From: Shinella yambaruensis
GTDB lineage: Bacteria > Pseudomonadota > Alphaproteobacteria > Rhizobiales > Rhizobiaceae
Length of the DNA: 64,000 nucleotides
NCBI RefSeq assembly: GCF_022899355.1
Contig: NZ_JALJCK010000013.1
Span: 124,001-188,000 of the forward strand
Direction: 5' to 3'
Positions 52,283-61,439 of this stretch are shown here, piece after piece (position 1 is the first letter of the stretch; each line of letters starts with the position of its first letter). The notes beneath the pieces are model-generated. The model ran no database searches, was not told the origin of the DNA, and saw only the letters and a program-made list of their open reading frames with translations. The position numbers and the translations under genes were made by a program.

Positions 52283-52783
52283 ATGCGTGAGAACAGCGCG
52301 AATGGGCTTTCCCGTTTCGCCATGGAAACGGGCGTCGCCCTCCTGACGGGCGCCTTCGGCATCGCCGTCGCCTACGGCTCGATAGAGGCCGGCGCGGGCT
52401 GGACGGAGATGGGGCCGGATGCCGGCTATTTCCCCTTCTATATCGGCCTGCTGATCGTCTTCGGCAGCGCGATGAACCTCGTCTACGCTGTCGTCAAGCA
52501 TCGCGGCAGCGGCGAGATCTTCGTCGACATGGCGCGCTTCAAGGTCGTGCTCGGCTTCCTGCTGCCGCTCGTCGCCTTCGCCGCGGTCTCCACCCTCCTC
52601 GGCCTCTATGTCGGCACGGCGCTCTACATCGCCGGAACGATGACCTTCCAGGGCAAGTACAAGTGGTGGGCCGGCCTTGCCGCGGGCATGGGCGTCGCCC
52701 TCTTCTTCTTCGTCATTTTCGAGATCGGCTTCAAGGTTCCGCTCCTGAAGGGTCCGGTCGAGGCCTTCTTCGGGATCTACTGA
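52283..52783 (+). CDS. tctB: Tripartite tricarboxylate transporter small membrane subunit (TctB)
   Basis: 166 aa with four hydrophobic segments. GPDAGYFPFYIGLLIVFGSAM near residue 50 is the TctB signature. It partners the large TctA channel. 33 nt separate it from tctA. Confidence 0.85.
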   Translation: MRENSANGLSRFAMETGVALLTGAFGIAVAYGSIEAGAGWTEMGPDAGYFPFYIGLLIVFGSAMNLVYAVVKHRGSGEIFVDMARFKVVLGFLLPLVAFAAVSTLLGLYVGTALYIAGTMTFQGKYKWWAGLAAGMGVALFFFVIFEIGFKVPLLKGPVEAFFGIY

Positions 52784-52816
52784 TCGCGCGAGGGCGCCGG
52801 TCTTCGGAGGAAAGAC

Positions 52817-54355
52817 ATGGAAAATATCGGTCTTCTCATGGATGGCTTCGGCCATATCCTGAGCTTCAACCACATCCTGCTCATGATGCTCGGCGTCACG
52901 CTCGGCATCCTGGTGGGCGTGCTGCCCGGCCTCGGGGCGCCGAACGGCGTGTCGCTGCTCCTGCCGCTCACCTTCTCGATGGATCCGATCTCGGCCATCA
53001 TCCTGCTCTCCTGCATGTATTGGGGCGCGCTCTTCGGCGGGTCGACGACCTCCATCCTCTTCAACATTCCGGGCGAGCCCTCTTCCGTCGCCACCACCTT
53101 CGACGGCTATCCGATGGCCAAGAAGGGCGAGGCGAGCCGGGCGTTGACGCTCGCCTTCGTCTCGGCCGGCCTCGGCGCGCTTGCCGGCGTCGTGATGATC
53201 ACGCTGCTTTCCGGCTGGGTCGCCAATTTCGCGCTGCGCTTCTCCTCGCCGGAATATTTCGCCGTCTATTTCCTCGCCTTCGCAAGCTTCATCTCGATGG
53301 GCGCCCAGTCGCCGTTCAAGACGCTCGTCTCCATGATGATCGGCTTCGCGCTCGCCTCCGTCGGCATGGACACGATCTCGGGCAACCTGCGCCTGACCTT
53401 CGACATTCCCGAACTCATCAAGGGCGTCTCGTTCCTCATCGCCGTCATGGGTCTCTTCGGCATCGGCGAACTGCTGCTGACCACGGAGGAGGGGCTGCGC
53501 TTCGAGGGCATCAAGGCACGCGTGAGGCTCGTCGAGATCGGCCGCACGCTGGTCGAGATGCCGCGCTACTGGTTCACCATTGCCCGCTCCACGCTGATCG
53601 GCATCTGGATGGGCATCACGCCCGCCGGCCCGACGGCGGCCTCCTTCATGAGCTACGGCGTCGCCCGCCGCTCGGCCCGCGACAAGTCGCAATTCGGCAA
53701 GGGCGATCCGCGCGGCGTCGTCGCGCCGGAGACGGCCGACCATTCCGCCGGCACCTCCGCGCTGCTGCCCATGCTGGCGCTCGGCGTTCCGGGCTCGGCC
53801 ACCGCGGCGGTCATGATGGGCGGCCTGATGATCTGGGGCCTCACGCCCGGCCCGACGCTCTTCACCGACCGGCCGGATTTCGTCTGGGGCCTGATCGCCT
53901 CCATGTATCTCGGCAACATCGTCGCCGTCGTGCTGGTGATCGCCACCGTGCCACTCTATGCCTCGATCCTGCGCGTGCCCTTCGCCATCATCGGGCCGAT
54001 CATCGTCGCCATCATCCTGTCCGGCGCCTACCAGGTCGGCAATGCCGTCAGCGACATGTGGCTGGTGCTTGTCTTCGGCCTCCTCGGCTATGTCTTCAAG
54101 AAGCTCGATTATCCGCTTGCCCCGCTCGTGCTTGCCATGGTGCTCGGCGACAAGGCGGAGGATGCCTTCCGGCAGTCCATGCTCTTGTCCGGCGGCCAGC
54201 TCTCGGTCTTCTGGTCGAACGGGCTGGTGACGACGCTGATGCTGGTCGGCCTTGCGCTGCTCTTCTCGCCGCTCGTCTTCTGGCTTCTCGGCATCTCGCG
54301 CCGCCGCCGGCTCGGCGTTCCCAAGTCCCCGCAGGACGGCACGCCTGCGGTCTGA
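52817..54355 (+). CDS. tctA: Tripartite tricarboxylate transporter large membrane subunit (TctA)
   Basis: 512 aa with about twelve membrane segments. GVTLGILVGVLPGLGAPNGVSLLLPLTF (about 30-57) and a second half containing GTSALLPMLALGVPGSATAAVMMGGLMIWGLTPGP show the duplicated TctA signature. It moves the substrate with sodium or protons. Confidence 0.92.
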   Translation: MENIGLLMDGFGHILSFNHILLMMLGVTLGILVGVLPGLGAPNGVSLLLPLTFSMDPISAIILLSCMYWGALFGGSTTSILFNIPGEPSSVATTFDGYPMAKKGEASRALTLAFVSAGLGALAGVVMITLLSGWVANFALRFSSPEYFAVYFLAFASFISMGAQSPFKTLVSMMIGFALASVGMDTISGNLRLTFDIPELIKGVSFLIAVMGLFGIGELLLTTEEGLRFEGIKARVRLVEIGRTLVEMPRYWFTIARSTLIGIWMGITPAGPTAASFMSYGVARRSARDKSQFGKGDPRGVVAPETADHSAGTSALLPMLALGVPGSATAAVMMGGLMIWGLTPGPTLFTDRPDFVWGLIASMYLGNIVAVVLVIATVPLYASILRVPFAIIGPIIVAIILSGAYQVGNAVSDMWLVLVFGLLGYVFKKLDYPLAPLVLAMVLGDKAEDAFRQSMLLSGGQLSVFWSNGLVTTLMLVGLALLFSPLVFWLLGISRRRRLGVPKSPQDGTPAV

Positions 54356-54394
54356 TCCGCCGGCTCCCCGCCTTTTCCGCACCAGGAGTTCGTC

Positions 54395-55333
54395 ATGACC
54401 GTTCCGGCGCCCGCATGGACCCGTGAAACCTGGCCGATCGCGGCCGCGATGATCCAGTATCCGAACCTCCTGGCGGATGGCCGTTCGGTGCAGGACCAGT
54501 CCGTCGAGGAATGGGCCGCGACGCTCGACGACGTCGTCGATGCCGGCTTCACCGAGCTCGACCCGACGGACAGCTGGCTGCGGCTCGCCGATCTTTCGCC
54601 GGCGCGGCTCGATGCCTTCATGGCGCTGGTGCGCTCGCTCGGCCTGACGATCCCGGCGATCTCGATCTCCCGCCGCAGCGTCATCGATGCCGTCCACGGC
54701 GATGCCTATCTCGCCTATGGCCACCGCGTCATCGACACGGCGAAGGCGATCGGCGCGGGCGCCGTCTCCTTCGGCCTCTTCGAGCCGCTGACGGTGGGGC
54801 AGAAGAAGGCGCTCTGGTTCTGGACGGTCGATGGCCCGTGCAATCCCGATGATCCGGCCGTCTGGCAGAAGGCCGTCGCGCGCATCCGCGAGCTCGGTCG
54901 CCATGCCGAGGAGCTCGGCATCGAGATGGCGCTGGAAATGTACGAGGACACCTATCTCGGCACGGCGGACAGCAGCGTGCGCTTCGTCGAGGCGGTCGGC
55001 CTGCCGAATGTCGGCATCAATGCGGATATCGGCAACCTCATCCGCCTGCACCGCCCCGTGGAGCACTGGCAGGAGATGATGGAGAAGGTCGCGCCCTTCG
55101 CGAAATACTGGCACGTCAAGAACTATACGCGCACGGAGGATCCGGGAACGGGGGCGATCGTCACCCATCCGGCGCCGCTGGAGACCGGCATCATCAATTA
55201 CCGCGCCGCCATCCGCATGGCGCTTGCGCACGGCTTCCGCAGCGCCTTCCTTTGCGAGCACTACGGCGGCGATGGCCTTTCGGTCTCGGCCGCCAACCGC
55301 GATTACCTGCGACGCATCCTGCCGCGCCGCTGA
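54395..55333 (+). CDS. Xylose-isomerase-like TIM-barrel protein
   Basis: 312 aa. Sugar phosphate isomerase/epimerase fold (AP_endonuc_2 type): AGFTELDPTDSWL, IEMALEMYEDTYLG with the metal-ligand Glu, VGINADIGNLIRLH, YWHVKNYTR and FLCEHYGGDG. Metal ligands Glu/Asp/His/Glu are plausible in these blocks. Relatives include epimerases, dehydratases and the 3-oxo-isoapionate decarboxylase type. Between tctA (39 nt) and the DhaK-DhaL kinase (35 nt), so a step between uptake and phosphorylation is likely. Confidence 0.8.
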   Translation: MTVPAPAWTRETWPIAAAMIQYPNLLADGRSVQDQSVEEWAATLDDVVDAGFTELDPTDSWLRLADLSPARLDAFMALVRSLGLTIPAISISRRSVIDAVHGDAYLAYGHRVIDTAKAIGAGAVSFGLFEPLTVGQKKALWFWTVDGPCNPDDPAVWQKAVARIRELGRHAEELGIEMALEMYEDTYLGTADSSVRFVEAVGLPNVGINADIGNLIRLHRPVEHWQEMMEKVAPFAKYWHVKNYTRTEDPGTGAIVTHPAPLETGIINYRAAIRMALAHGFRSAFLCEHYGGDGLSVSAANRDYLRRILPRR

Positions 55334-55368
55334 CAAGACGATCCAGCACAAGACGAGGGACGATCACC

Positions 55369-57069
55369 ATGACCACCATCTTCGATGCACCGGAGGATTT
55401 CGCGGCCACCGCCCTTGCCGGCTTTGCCGATCTCTACAGCCGCCATGTCCGCCTCGTGCGCGGCGGCGTGGTGCGGGCGACGCGGGTGCCGAAGGGTAAG
55501 GTCTCGGTCGTCGTCGGCGGCGGTTCGGGGCATTATCCGGCCTTTGCCGGCTATGTCGGCCCGGGCATGGCGGACGCGGCGGTTGCCGGCGACGTCTTCG
55601 CCTCGCCCTCGACGGCGGCGGTCGCCCGCGTCTGCCGGCAGGCCGATCACGGTGGCGGCATCCTGCTCGGCTTCGGCAACTATGCCGGCGACGTGCTGAA
55701 TTTCGGTGTCGCCGCCGAGCGTCTCAGGGCCGAGGGCATCGATGTCCGCATCGTTCCCGTCACCGATGACGTGGCGAGCGCGCCGGCCGAGGCGCATGGA
55801 AAGCGCCGCGGCATTGCGGGCGATCTTGCCGTGTTCAAGGTCGCGGGCGCGGCGGCGGAAGCCGGCCTTTCCCTCGACGAGGTGGAGCGCATCACGCGCC
55901 ATGCCAACGACCGCACCGTCTCCTTCGGCGTCGCCTTCGACGGCTGCACCTTGCCGGGCGCCGGCGGCCCGCTCTTCACCGTGCCGAAGGGCCGCATGGC
56001 GCTCGGCCTCGGCATCCATGGCGAACCGGGCATCCGCGAGGAGACCGTCGTGCCGGCGAAGGATCTTGCGGCCCTCCTCGTCGAAAGGCTTCTTGCCGAG
56101 CGCCCGCAGGGCGTCACGCGCGTGGCAGTGGTGCTGAACGGCCTCGGCGCCACGAAATACGAGGAGCTCTTCGTCCTCTGGACCGCGATCTCCGGGCTGC
56201 TGAAGGCGGCAGGGCTGGAGATCGTGGCGCCCGAGGCGGGGGAATATGTCACCAGCCTCGACATGCAGGGCTGCTCGCTGACGCTGATGTGGCTGGATGC
56301 GGAGCTCGAAACCTACTGGACCGCGGCCTGCGATGCGCCCGTCCTCCGCCGCGGCGGCGAGATCCGCACGGAGCGTGCCACCGACGCCATCGTCAACGAG
56401 GATGCGGCGCCGACCTTCGGCCCGTCCTCGGCCGCCTCGCGCAAGGACGCGGCCTGCATCGCAAGGCTTCTCGGCCTTGCCGCGAAAGGGTTGAAGGACG
56501 CGGAGGACGAGCTGGGCCGCATCGACGCGCAGGCCGGCGACGGCGACCATGGCCAGGGCATGCGCCGCGGCTCCGCTGCCGCCGAGGACGCCGTCGGGCA
56601 GGCACTCGCCGCCGGTGCCGGCGCCGCGAGCACGCTTGCGGTCGCCGGCGATGCCTGGGCGGACCGGGCGGGCGGCACGTCAGGTGCCATCTGGGGCCTG
56701 CTGCTGCGCGCCTGGAGCAACGCGCTTTCCGACGATGCCGTTCTCGATGACGCCGCCGTGGTCAGGGGCGCGCGTCTTGCGCTCGATGCCGTGACGCGGC
56801 TTGGCCGCGCCCGCGTCGGTGACAAGACCCTCGTCGATGCGCTCGTGCCCTTCGTCGAGACGCTGGAGGCGTCGTTTGCGGCCGGCAAGCCGCTGAAATC
56901 CGCCTGGACCGATGCCGCAGCCGCTGCGACGGCAGCGGCCGACGCCACCGCCGCGCTGACGCCGAAACTCGGCCGTGCCCGCCCGCTCGCCGAACGCAGC
57001 ATCGGCCATCCGGACGCCGGCGCGATCTCGCTGGCGCTGGTCGCAAGGATCATCGGCGAGGCTATCTGA
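55369..57069 (+). CDS. Dihydroxyacetone kinase-family fusion (DhaK-DhaL), erythrulose-kinase-like
   Basis: 566 aa. DhaK half (about 1-330): GGGSGHYPAFAGYVG and the covalent-binding His in LGLGIHGEPGI (about residue 220). DhaL half (about 370-566): IDAQAGDGDHGQGMRRG with the three ADP-Mg aspartates and GGTSGAIWGLLL. Single-chain DhaK-DhaL proteins use ATP to phosphorylate dihydroxyacetone, erythrulose (DerK/LerK) or similar ketoses. ATG 55369 follows GAGGGACGATC. Last gene of the operon. Confidence 0.87.
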   Translation: MTTIFDAPEDFAATALAGFADLYSRHVRLVRGGVVRATRVPKGKVSVVVGGGSGHYPAFAGYVGPGMADAAVAGDVFASPSTAAVARVCRQADHGGGILLGFGNYAGDVLNFGVAAERLRAEGIDVRIVPVTDDVASAPAEAHGKRRGIAGDLAVFKVAGAAAEAGLSLDEVERITRHANDRTVSFGVAFDGCTLPGAGGPLFTVPKGRMALGLGIHGEPGIREETVVPAKDLAALLVERLLAERPQGVTRVAVVLNGLGATKYEELFVLWTAISGLLKAAGLEIVAPEAGEYVTSLDMQGCSLTLMWLDAELETYWTAACDAPVLRRGGEIRTERATDAIVNEDAAPTFGPSSAASRKDAACIARLLGLAAKGLKDAEDELGRIDAQAGDGDHGQGMRRGSAAAEDAVGQALAAGAGAASTLAVAGDAWADRAGGTSGAIWGLLLRAWSNALSDDAVLDDAAVVRGARLALDAVTRLGRARVGDKTLVDALVPFVETLEASFAAGKPLKSAWTDAAAAATAAADATAALTPKLGRARPLAERSIGHPDAGAISLALVARIIGEAI

Positions 57070-57095
57070 CCGGTCGATATTGCAGTTCCGGAAAC

Positions 57096-57118
57096 GGCCC
57101 GGCGATTTTTGCCGGGCC
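57096..57118. terminator. Terminator between convergent operons
   Basis: GGCCCGGC-N7-GCCGGGCC, a perfect 8-bp stem with a T-rich loop, between the kinase and the convergent permease. Upstream, ACCGGTCGATATT (57070-57082) loosely resembles the outer arm of the RIME-like element at 24760. Confidence 0.65.
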
Positions 57119-57146
57119 CGTGCGGGCCGTCCTGCCTCCAGCTGCG

Positions 57147-58409
57147 TCAGGCTCTCAAGGCGGCCGCCGGGCTGAGGCGAAGAGCCGAGAGCGCTGGTAC
57201 GATCGACACCAGCACCGCAAGAGCGGCGAACCACATCGCCAGCGAGAGATCCGCCCGCGTGAATTCCACGGGCATATGAACCGCCGTCGCGGAGGCGAGG
57301 GCGGCGGAGATGGCCCATGCCGCGCCATAGCCGATGGCAAGGCCGAGGGCGAAACCGGCCAGCAGCAGCAGGAAGAGTTCGCCCCAGACGATTGCGAAGA
57401 CCGCCCGCCGCGGGGCGCCAAAGGCCCTGAGCGCCCCGATCTGCCGCCGGCGGGCGCCGACATGCATGATCGTGACGAGCAGGATGGCGGCGACGACGAT
57501 CGCCTGCGTGGCGATGGCGATCGCGAGCAGCAGGCTGCGGGCATCGCCGAGCGTCGCATAGAGACGGGTCAGCACTTCGGCGGGGAACACGGCGAGCGTC
57601 GTCTCGCTGCGATATTCCTGGCGCAGGCGGTAGGCGTCGCCCATGGTCTTCGGCTTGACGAGGACGGCGGGGATGCCGGGCGTTTCGGCATCGAAATGTT
57701 CGTCGAGCGCCGCGTCCGGCTCGACATGGACCGCGTGGTCATGATCCTCCGCCGCGGCACCGTCTGGCGCTTCGTCGCCGTGGTCGTGCCCGTGTTCGGC
57801 CTCCGCTCCCATGCCGTGCAATTGCCAGACGGCCCGGATCGGTACGAGGATCGCCCGGTCCCAGGCGGTGCCGGTCGGCGCCATGCGGCCGCGCACCGTA
57901 TAGGCGAGTTCGACATGGGTATGGCCGCCGCTATCGGCCGCGCCGTGCATCGGCTTGATCTGCGCGCCGAGGCGCATCGGCACGTCGGCGCCGATCACCG
58001 CCTCGCCGAGGCGGGCGAAGATAGCCCCTTCCGCAAGCGTCGGCGACAGGGCGGTGACCAGCGCCGTCGTCGTGCCGACGACCGGGCGGCCATCGGCGGA
58101 ATCGCCGAAGCCGACGGGGGCGGCGAAGGAAACGCGCGGGTCCCGCGCGAGCTTTTCCAGCACGGCGCCGGACATCAGGGGCAGGGGGGATGGCTGGAGG
58201 AAGACGGCCGACAGGGCAAGCTGCGTCTCGCTGCCGGCGGCGCCGACGACGAGGTCGAACTTTTCCGCCGCCCGCGCGCTGCCGAGCCGCACGGCCCGCT
58301 CCTGCAGCGTGACGGCGACGCTGAGCGCGACCGAAAGCGCGATCAGCACGACGACGGCGAGCGCGCCGCCCTTGAACCGGCGAAGATCGGCGAGGATGAA
58401 GCCCATCAT
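57147..58409 (-). CDS. FtsX-like ABC permease with a histidine-rich periplasmic loop
   Basis: 420 aa. One N-terminal membrane helix (about 15-35), a large periplasmic domain, then three C-terminal helices ending in LSPAAALRA: the MacB/FtsX layout. A loop near residues 205-230 is packed with HGHDHGDE and EDHDHAVH, a probable zinc or other divalent-metal site. It matches the third member of the Pseudomonas PA4064-PA4066 set from memory. The ATG overlaps the ATPase stop. Confidence 0.85.
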   Translation of the reverse strand: MMGFILADLRRFKGGALAVVVLIALSVALSVAVTLQERAVRLGSARAAEKFDLVVGAAGSETQLALSAVFLQPSPLPLMSGAVLEKLARDPRVSFAAPVGFGDSADGRPVVGTTTALVTALSPTLAEGAIFARLGEAVIGADVPMRLGAQIKPMHGAADSGGHTHVELAYTVRGRMAPTGTAWDRAILVPIRAVWQLHGMGAEAEHGHDHGDEAPDGAAAEDHDHAVHVEPDAALDEHFDAETPGIPAVLVKPKTMGDAYRLRQEYRSETTLAVFPAEVLTRLYATLGDARSLLLAIAIATQAIVVAAILLVTIMHVGARRRQIGALRAFGAPRRAVFAIVWGELFLLLLAGFALGLAIGYGAAWAISAALASATAVHMPVEFTRADLSLAMWFAALAVLVSIVPALSALRLSPAAALRA

Positions 58410-59092
58410 GCCGCTTCCGCCTTCCCGGCGTCCTCGATGATGCGGCCGCCGTCGAGGACGATATGCCGGCCGATGCGCTCCACCAGGGCCGGGTCGTGGG
58501 TCACGACGAGCAGCGTGGCACCCTCCGCGCGGGCAAGCCGCACGATGAGGTCGGCCACCTCGCCGCCGATGCGGCGGTCGAGGCTCGCCGTCGGTTCGTC
58601 GGCGACGATCACGCCGGGTTTCGGCAGCAGCGCCCGCGCCACCGCCACGCGCTGCATCTCGCCGCGCGACAGCGTCTCGATGGGCTGGCCGGGGCGGGCA
58701 ATGCCGCTGATTTCGAGCAGGTGGAGGGCGCGTTCGCGCTCGCCCGGCTTCAGGCGGCGGGCGAGCCGCACCGGCAGCACGACGTTCTCGTAGGCCGAAA
58801 GGCCGGGGAAGAGGTGGAAATCCTGCATCACGAGGCCGATATGGGCGGCGCGGAAGGCATCGCGCCGGCCGGTGGGCAGACGGGTGATCTCCGTGTCCCC
58901 CCAGCAAACGGATCCCCGCGTTGCGGGCTCCAGCCCGGTGACGACATTGACCAGCGTGCTCTTGCCCGAGCCGGAGGCGCCCGTGATCGCGAGCCCGCCG
59001 CCGGCGGGAAGGTGCAGGTTTTCGATGGAAAGCACAGGCGTATCGAGGCCGGGAAAGCGCATCTCCAGGGCGGCAATATCGAGCGCGAGCAT
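58406..59092 (-). CDS. LolD/MacB-type ABC ATPase
   Basis: 228 aa. Walker A GASGSGKST (about 37-45), Q-loop VMQDFHLFPGL, signature LSRGEMQRVAVARALL (Arg replaces the first Gly, as in many LolD-like proteins), Walker B GVIVADEPTASLD and H-loop VTHD. It powers the FtsX-like permease. It starts 2 nt after the DUF3299 stop and overlaps the permease by 4 nt. Confidence 0.9.
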   Translation of the reverse strand: MLALDIAALEMRFPGLDTPVLSIENLHLPAGGGLAITGASGSGKSTLVNVVTGLEPATRGSVCWGDTEITRLPTGRRDAFRAAHIGLVMQDFHLFPGLSAYENVVLPVRLARRLKPGERERALHLLEISGIARPGQPIETLSRGEMQRVAVARALLPKPGVIVADEPTASLDRRIGGEVADLIVRLARAEGATLLVVTHDPALVERIGRHIVLDGGRIIEDAGKAEAA

Positions 59093-59094
59093 CG

Positions 59095-59559
59095 TCAGAC
59101 CGTCTCGAATGCGGCATCGCGCAGGCGCAGCTGGCTGACGAATCCGGTTTCGGGATCGACCCACGAGCCGTATTCCAGCATGCCCCGCGCCTCGATCGGC
59201 GCATTGTACTGCACGAAGGTCTGTTTTTCGGCGAGATAGACGACGAGGATATTGTCCGGCCAGTCGGCATCCGAGGAGCAGAAGGGGCAGAGCGACATCG
59301 GGATTTCGGTGAGCACGAAGAAATTCGCCTCGGCCTTCAGCGGCGGGGCCATGAAACCCTTCATGGCGACCTCCCGCCCGTTCAGCCGCTTCACCTTGTC
59401 GGAGAATTCGAGGCCGAGCACGCCGAAACTCTTGTAGAGTTCGCCGAAGCCGAGCGTTTCGCCGGCAAGGGCCGGGCGGGAAAGGGCGAGAGCGGGCAAG
59501 GCCGCCAGCGCGCAAAGCAGCCGGCGCCTCTCGAACGACACGCGGTCCATCTGCGTCAT
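59095..59559 (-). CDS. DUF3299 secreted protein
   Basis: 154 aa. N-terminal ERRRLLCALAALPALALSRPALA is a signal sequence, with three arginines that would suit Tat or Sec export. The mature part has LNGREVAMKGFMAPPLKAEANFFVLTEIP..., then CPFCSSDADWPDN (about 113-125), the DUF3299 cysteine block. In Pseudomonas the homologue PA4066 accompanies a Zur-controlled ABC exporter. Probably periplasmic; exact role unknown. Confidence 0.82.
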   Translation of the reverse strand: MTQMDRVSFERRRLLCALAALPALALSRPALAGETLGFGELYKSFGVLGLEFSDKVKRLNGREVAMKGFMAPPLKAEANFFVLTEIPMSLCPFCSSDADWPDNILVVYLAEKQTFVQYNAPIEARGMLEYGSWVDPETGFVSQLRLRDAAFETV

Positions 59560-59591
59560 GGCCAGGCCTCCTTCTTTATCGGCAGGAGCGT

Positions 59592-59617
59592 GGACAGGCG
59601 GCGCGGGCCGCCTGCCC
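59592..59617 (-). terminator. Hairpin between alkaline phosphatase and the exporter genes
   Basis: CAGGCGGC-N4-GCCGCCTG core stem (59595-59614) extended by GG/CC, 15 nt past the phosphatase stop on the minus strand. A partial terminator that may separate phosphatase and exporter expression. Confidence 0.55.
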
Positions 59618-59631
59618 AGCAAGGTCTGGTG

Positions 59632-61386
59632 TCATTCCTTCGGCACGCCGAGCGCGAAGGCATCGGCCAGCACGCGGTAGACGTCGCTCTGCTCCATGTA
59701 GCCGCGGAACCCTTCCGAGCCGGGACCTGCGGCCTGCAGCACGACGTCGTCCACGGCATGCACGCCCGTGTCGCCTTCCTTCGGGATGTTACCCTCGACG
59801 AAGACGGCGCCGGGCACATCCTTGTAGGCCTCGTTGGCGACGTATTCCTTCGCCTCGTTCTGCACGGCCGGCACGAACGGGCCGTCCAGCTTCGGGCGGA
59901 AGGTCTCGTAATGATCCGGGCCGTTGTTGGCGGCCAGGAACAGGCGGCGCGAGACGTCGATGCGGTCCGGATAGCCGTCGCCGTCCTTGTCCTCGTAGTT
60001 CGGGAAGCCGGCATCGTCATAGGTGCCGACCTTCTCGCGCATCACCTCGCCGGGCTTCTCGTCATCGACCGTGCCGATGATGGCGACGCCGTGCGTGTGG
60101 TCGCCGGTCACGACGATCAGCGTGTCCGGGTTCTTCTCGGCGAATTCGCGGGCAACGCCGACGGCCTTGTCGAACTCGATCGTCTCGACAAGCGCGCGGT
60201 CCCAGTCGAGCGGGTGGCTCATCTTGTCGACCGACGCGGCCTCCACCATCACGAAGAAGCCTTCCGGGTTCTTGGAAAGCTTGTCGAGCGCGGCCCTGGT
60301 CATGTCGACGAGGCCGGGCTGGCTCGGGAACTTGTCGACGGTGCCCTTCTTGAGGAATTCGCGGTCGAGGGTCACATCCAGATTGCCGGTGTGGAACAGG
60401 CCGAGCAGACGCTCCTGGTTCGATCCTGCGGCCGCGGCGAGCTCGGCCTTGTCGGTCGCGATTGCATAATCGGCATTACGGAACTCGGCGATATAGTCCT
60501 TGTCGTCCTTGCGCTTGGAGCCCGGCACATCCTTGGAGAGGAAATAGGCCGAGCCGCCGCCGAGCAGGACGTCCGGCTTGACGTCGAGCATCATGCCGAC
60601 GATCTCGGCCTTGTCGGCACGCTTGCGCGTATGGGCGACGAGCGCGGCGGGTGTCGCATCCTGAAGTTCCGAGGTGGAGACGATGCCGATGGACTTTTTG
60701 GTGTTCCGGCGCAGCGCCTCGGCAATGGTCTCGACCTTCGGGTCGTCGAGGCTTGCCGGCGTGCGGTCGGCGTAGACGCCGAGTGCGTTGACGCGCGACT
60801 TGTGGCCGGTCATGTAGGCCGACATGGTGTTGGCACTGTCCGTGGCGATCGAATGGGTGGAGGACGTGCCGATGAAGGCGACCGGCGGGATGTCGTCCAT
60901 CGCCAGACGGCCGTTCGCCTTGCCCTCGGTCATGCCCTTGGACATGATGCGCGCGCCGGTGCGGTGGGCGACGGACAGGCCGTCGGCGATCAGGAAGATG
61001 ATGTTCTTCGCCTTCGGCTGGGCGGCGGTCTCGTAGACCTCCCAGTTGACCGACTGCGTTTCGCCGCCGGCGGAAACCTCGACCGTGTAGGCGCCGGCCG
61101 TGCCGATCGCCAGGTCGCGCAGGATGAGCGCCGAACCCAGCACCTTGTCCTCGGCGCCCTTTTCCTCCGCGACGAATTCGGCGGCCTTGCCGAAGACGTC
61201 GGCATAGTCCTTGCCGTTGACGGTGACCTTCACGTCTTCCGGTGTCACGACCGCATCGAACTCGACCTTGAAGTCGAATGGCGAGCCGACGAGGATCGTC
61301 GCGCGATCGATGGGGTAGACGGTTGCGGCGTTTGCAGTGCCGGCCAGGATCGTTGCCGATGCCAGGGCGAGGATGAGTTCACGCAT
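59632..61386 (-). CDS. phoA: PhoA-type alkaline phosphatase with N-terminal extra domain
   Basis: 584 aa. Signal peptide (1-20, AGTANAAT), then about 100 residues of beta-rich, Ig-like sequence. The phosphatase domain begins at NIIFLIADGLS (metal Asp), has the nucleophile in ATDSANTMSAYMTG (about residue 178), EGFFVMVEAASVD, and the zinc ligands in VTGDHTHG. It frees phosphate from organic esters in the periplasm and needs zinc and magnesium. It is longer than E. coli PhoA (about 470 aa). Preceded by a Pho box. Confidence 0.88.
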   Translation of the reverse strand: MRELILALASATILAGTANAATVYPIDRATILVGSPFDFKVEFDAVVTPEDVKVTVNGKDYADVFGKAAEFVAEEKGAEDKVLGSALILRDLAIGTAGAYTVEVSAGGETQSVNWEVYETAAQPKAKNIIFLIADGLSVAHRTGARIMSKGMTEGKANGRLAMDDIPPVAFIGTSSTHSIATDSANTMSAYMTGHKSRVNALGVYADRTPASLDDPKVETIAEALRRNTKKSIGIVSTSELQDATPAALVAHTRKRADKAEIVGMMLDVKPDVLLGGGSAYFLSKDVPGSKRKDDKDYIAEFRNADYAIATDKAELAAAAGSNQERLLGLFHTGNLDVTLDREFLKKGTVDKFPSQPGLVDMTRAALDKLSKNPEGFFVMVEAASVDKMSHPLDWDRALVETIEFDKAVGVAREFAEKNPDTLIVVTGDHTHGVAIIGTVDDEKPGEVMREKVGTYDDAGFPNYEDKDGDGYPDRIDVSRRLFLAANNGPDHYETFRPKLDGPFVPAVQNEAKEYVANEAYKDVPGAVFVEGNIPKEGDTGVHAVDDVVLQAAGPGSEGFRGYMEQSDVYRVLADAFALGVPKE

Positions 61387-61439
61387 GGGAGGAGCCTCTC
61401 TTGAGCGGTGCGTTGGCCCCCTGCGCATAGAAAGCCTGG

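Noticed and set aside
52178-55351. 1057-codon minus-strand frame opposite tctB/tctA and the TIM-barrel gene
   Set aside because: Low-complexity charged product caused by third-position G+C bias on the coding strand.
57070-57082. Second RIME-like element
   Set aside because: Only about a dozen bases resemble the outer arm at 24760 and no partner arm is present.
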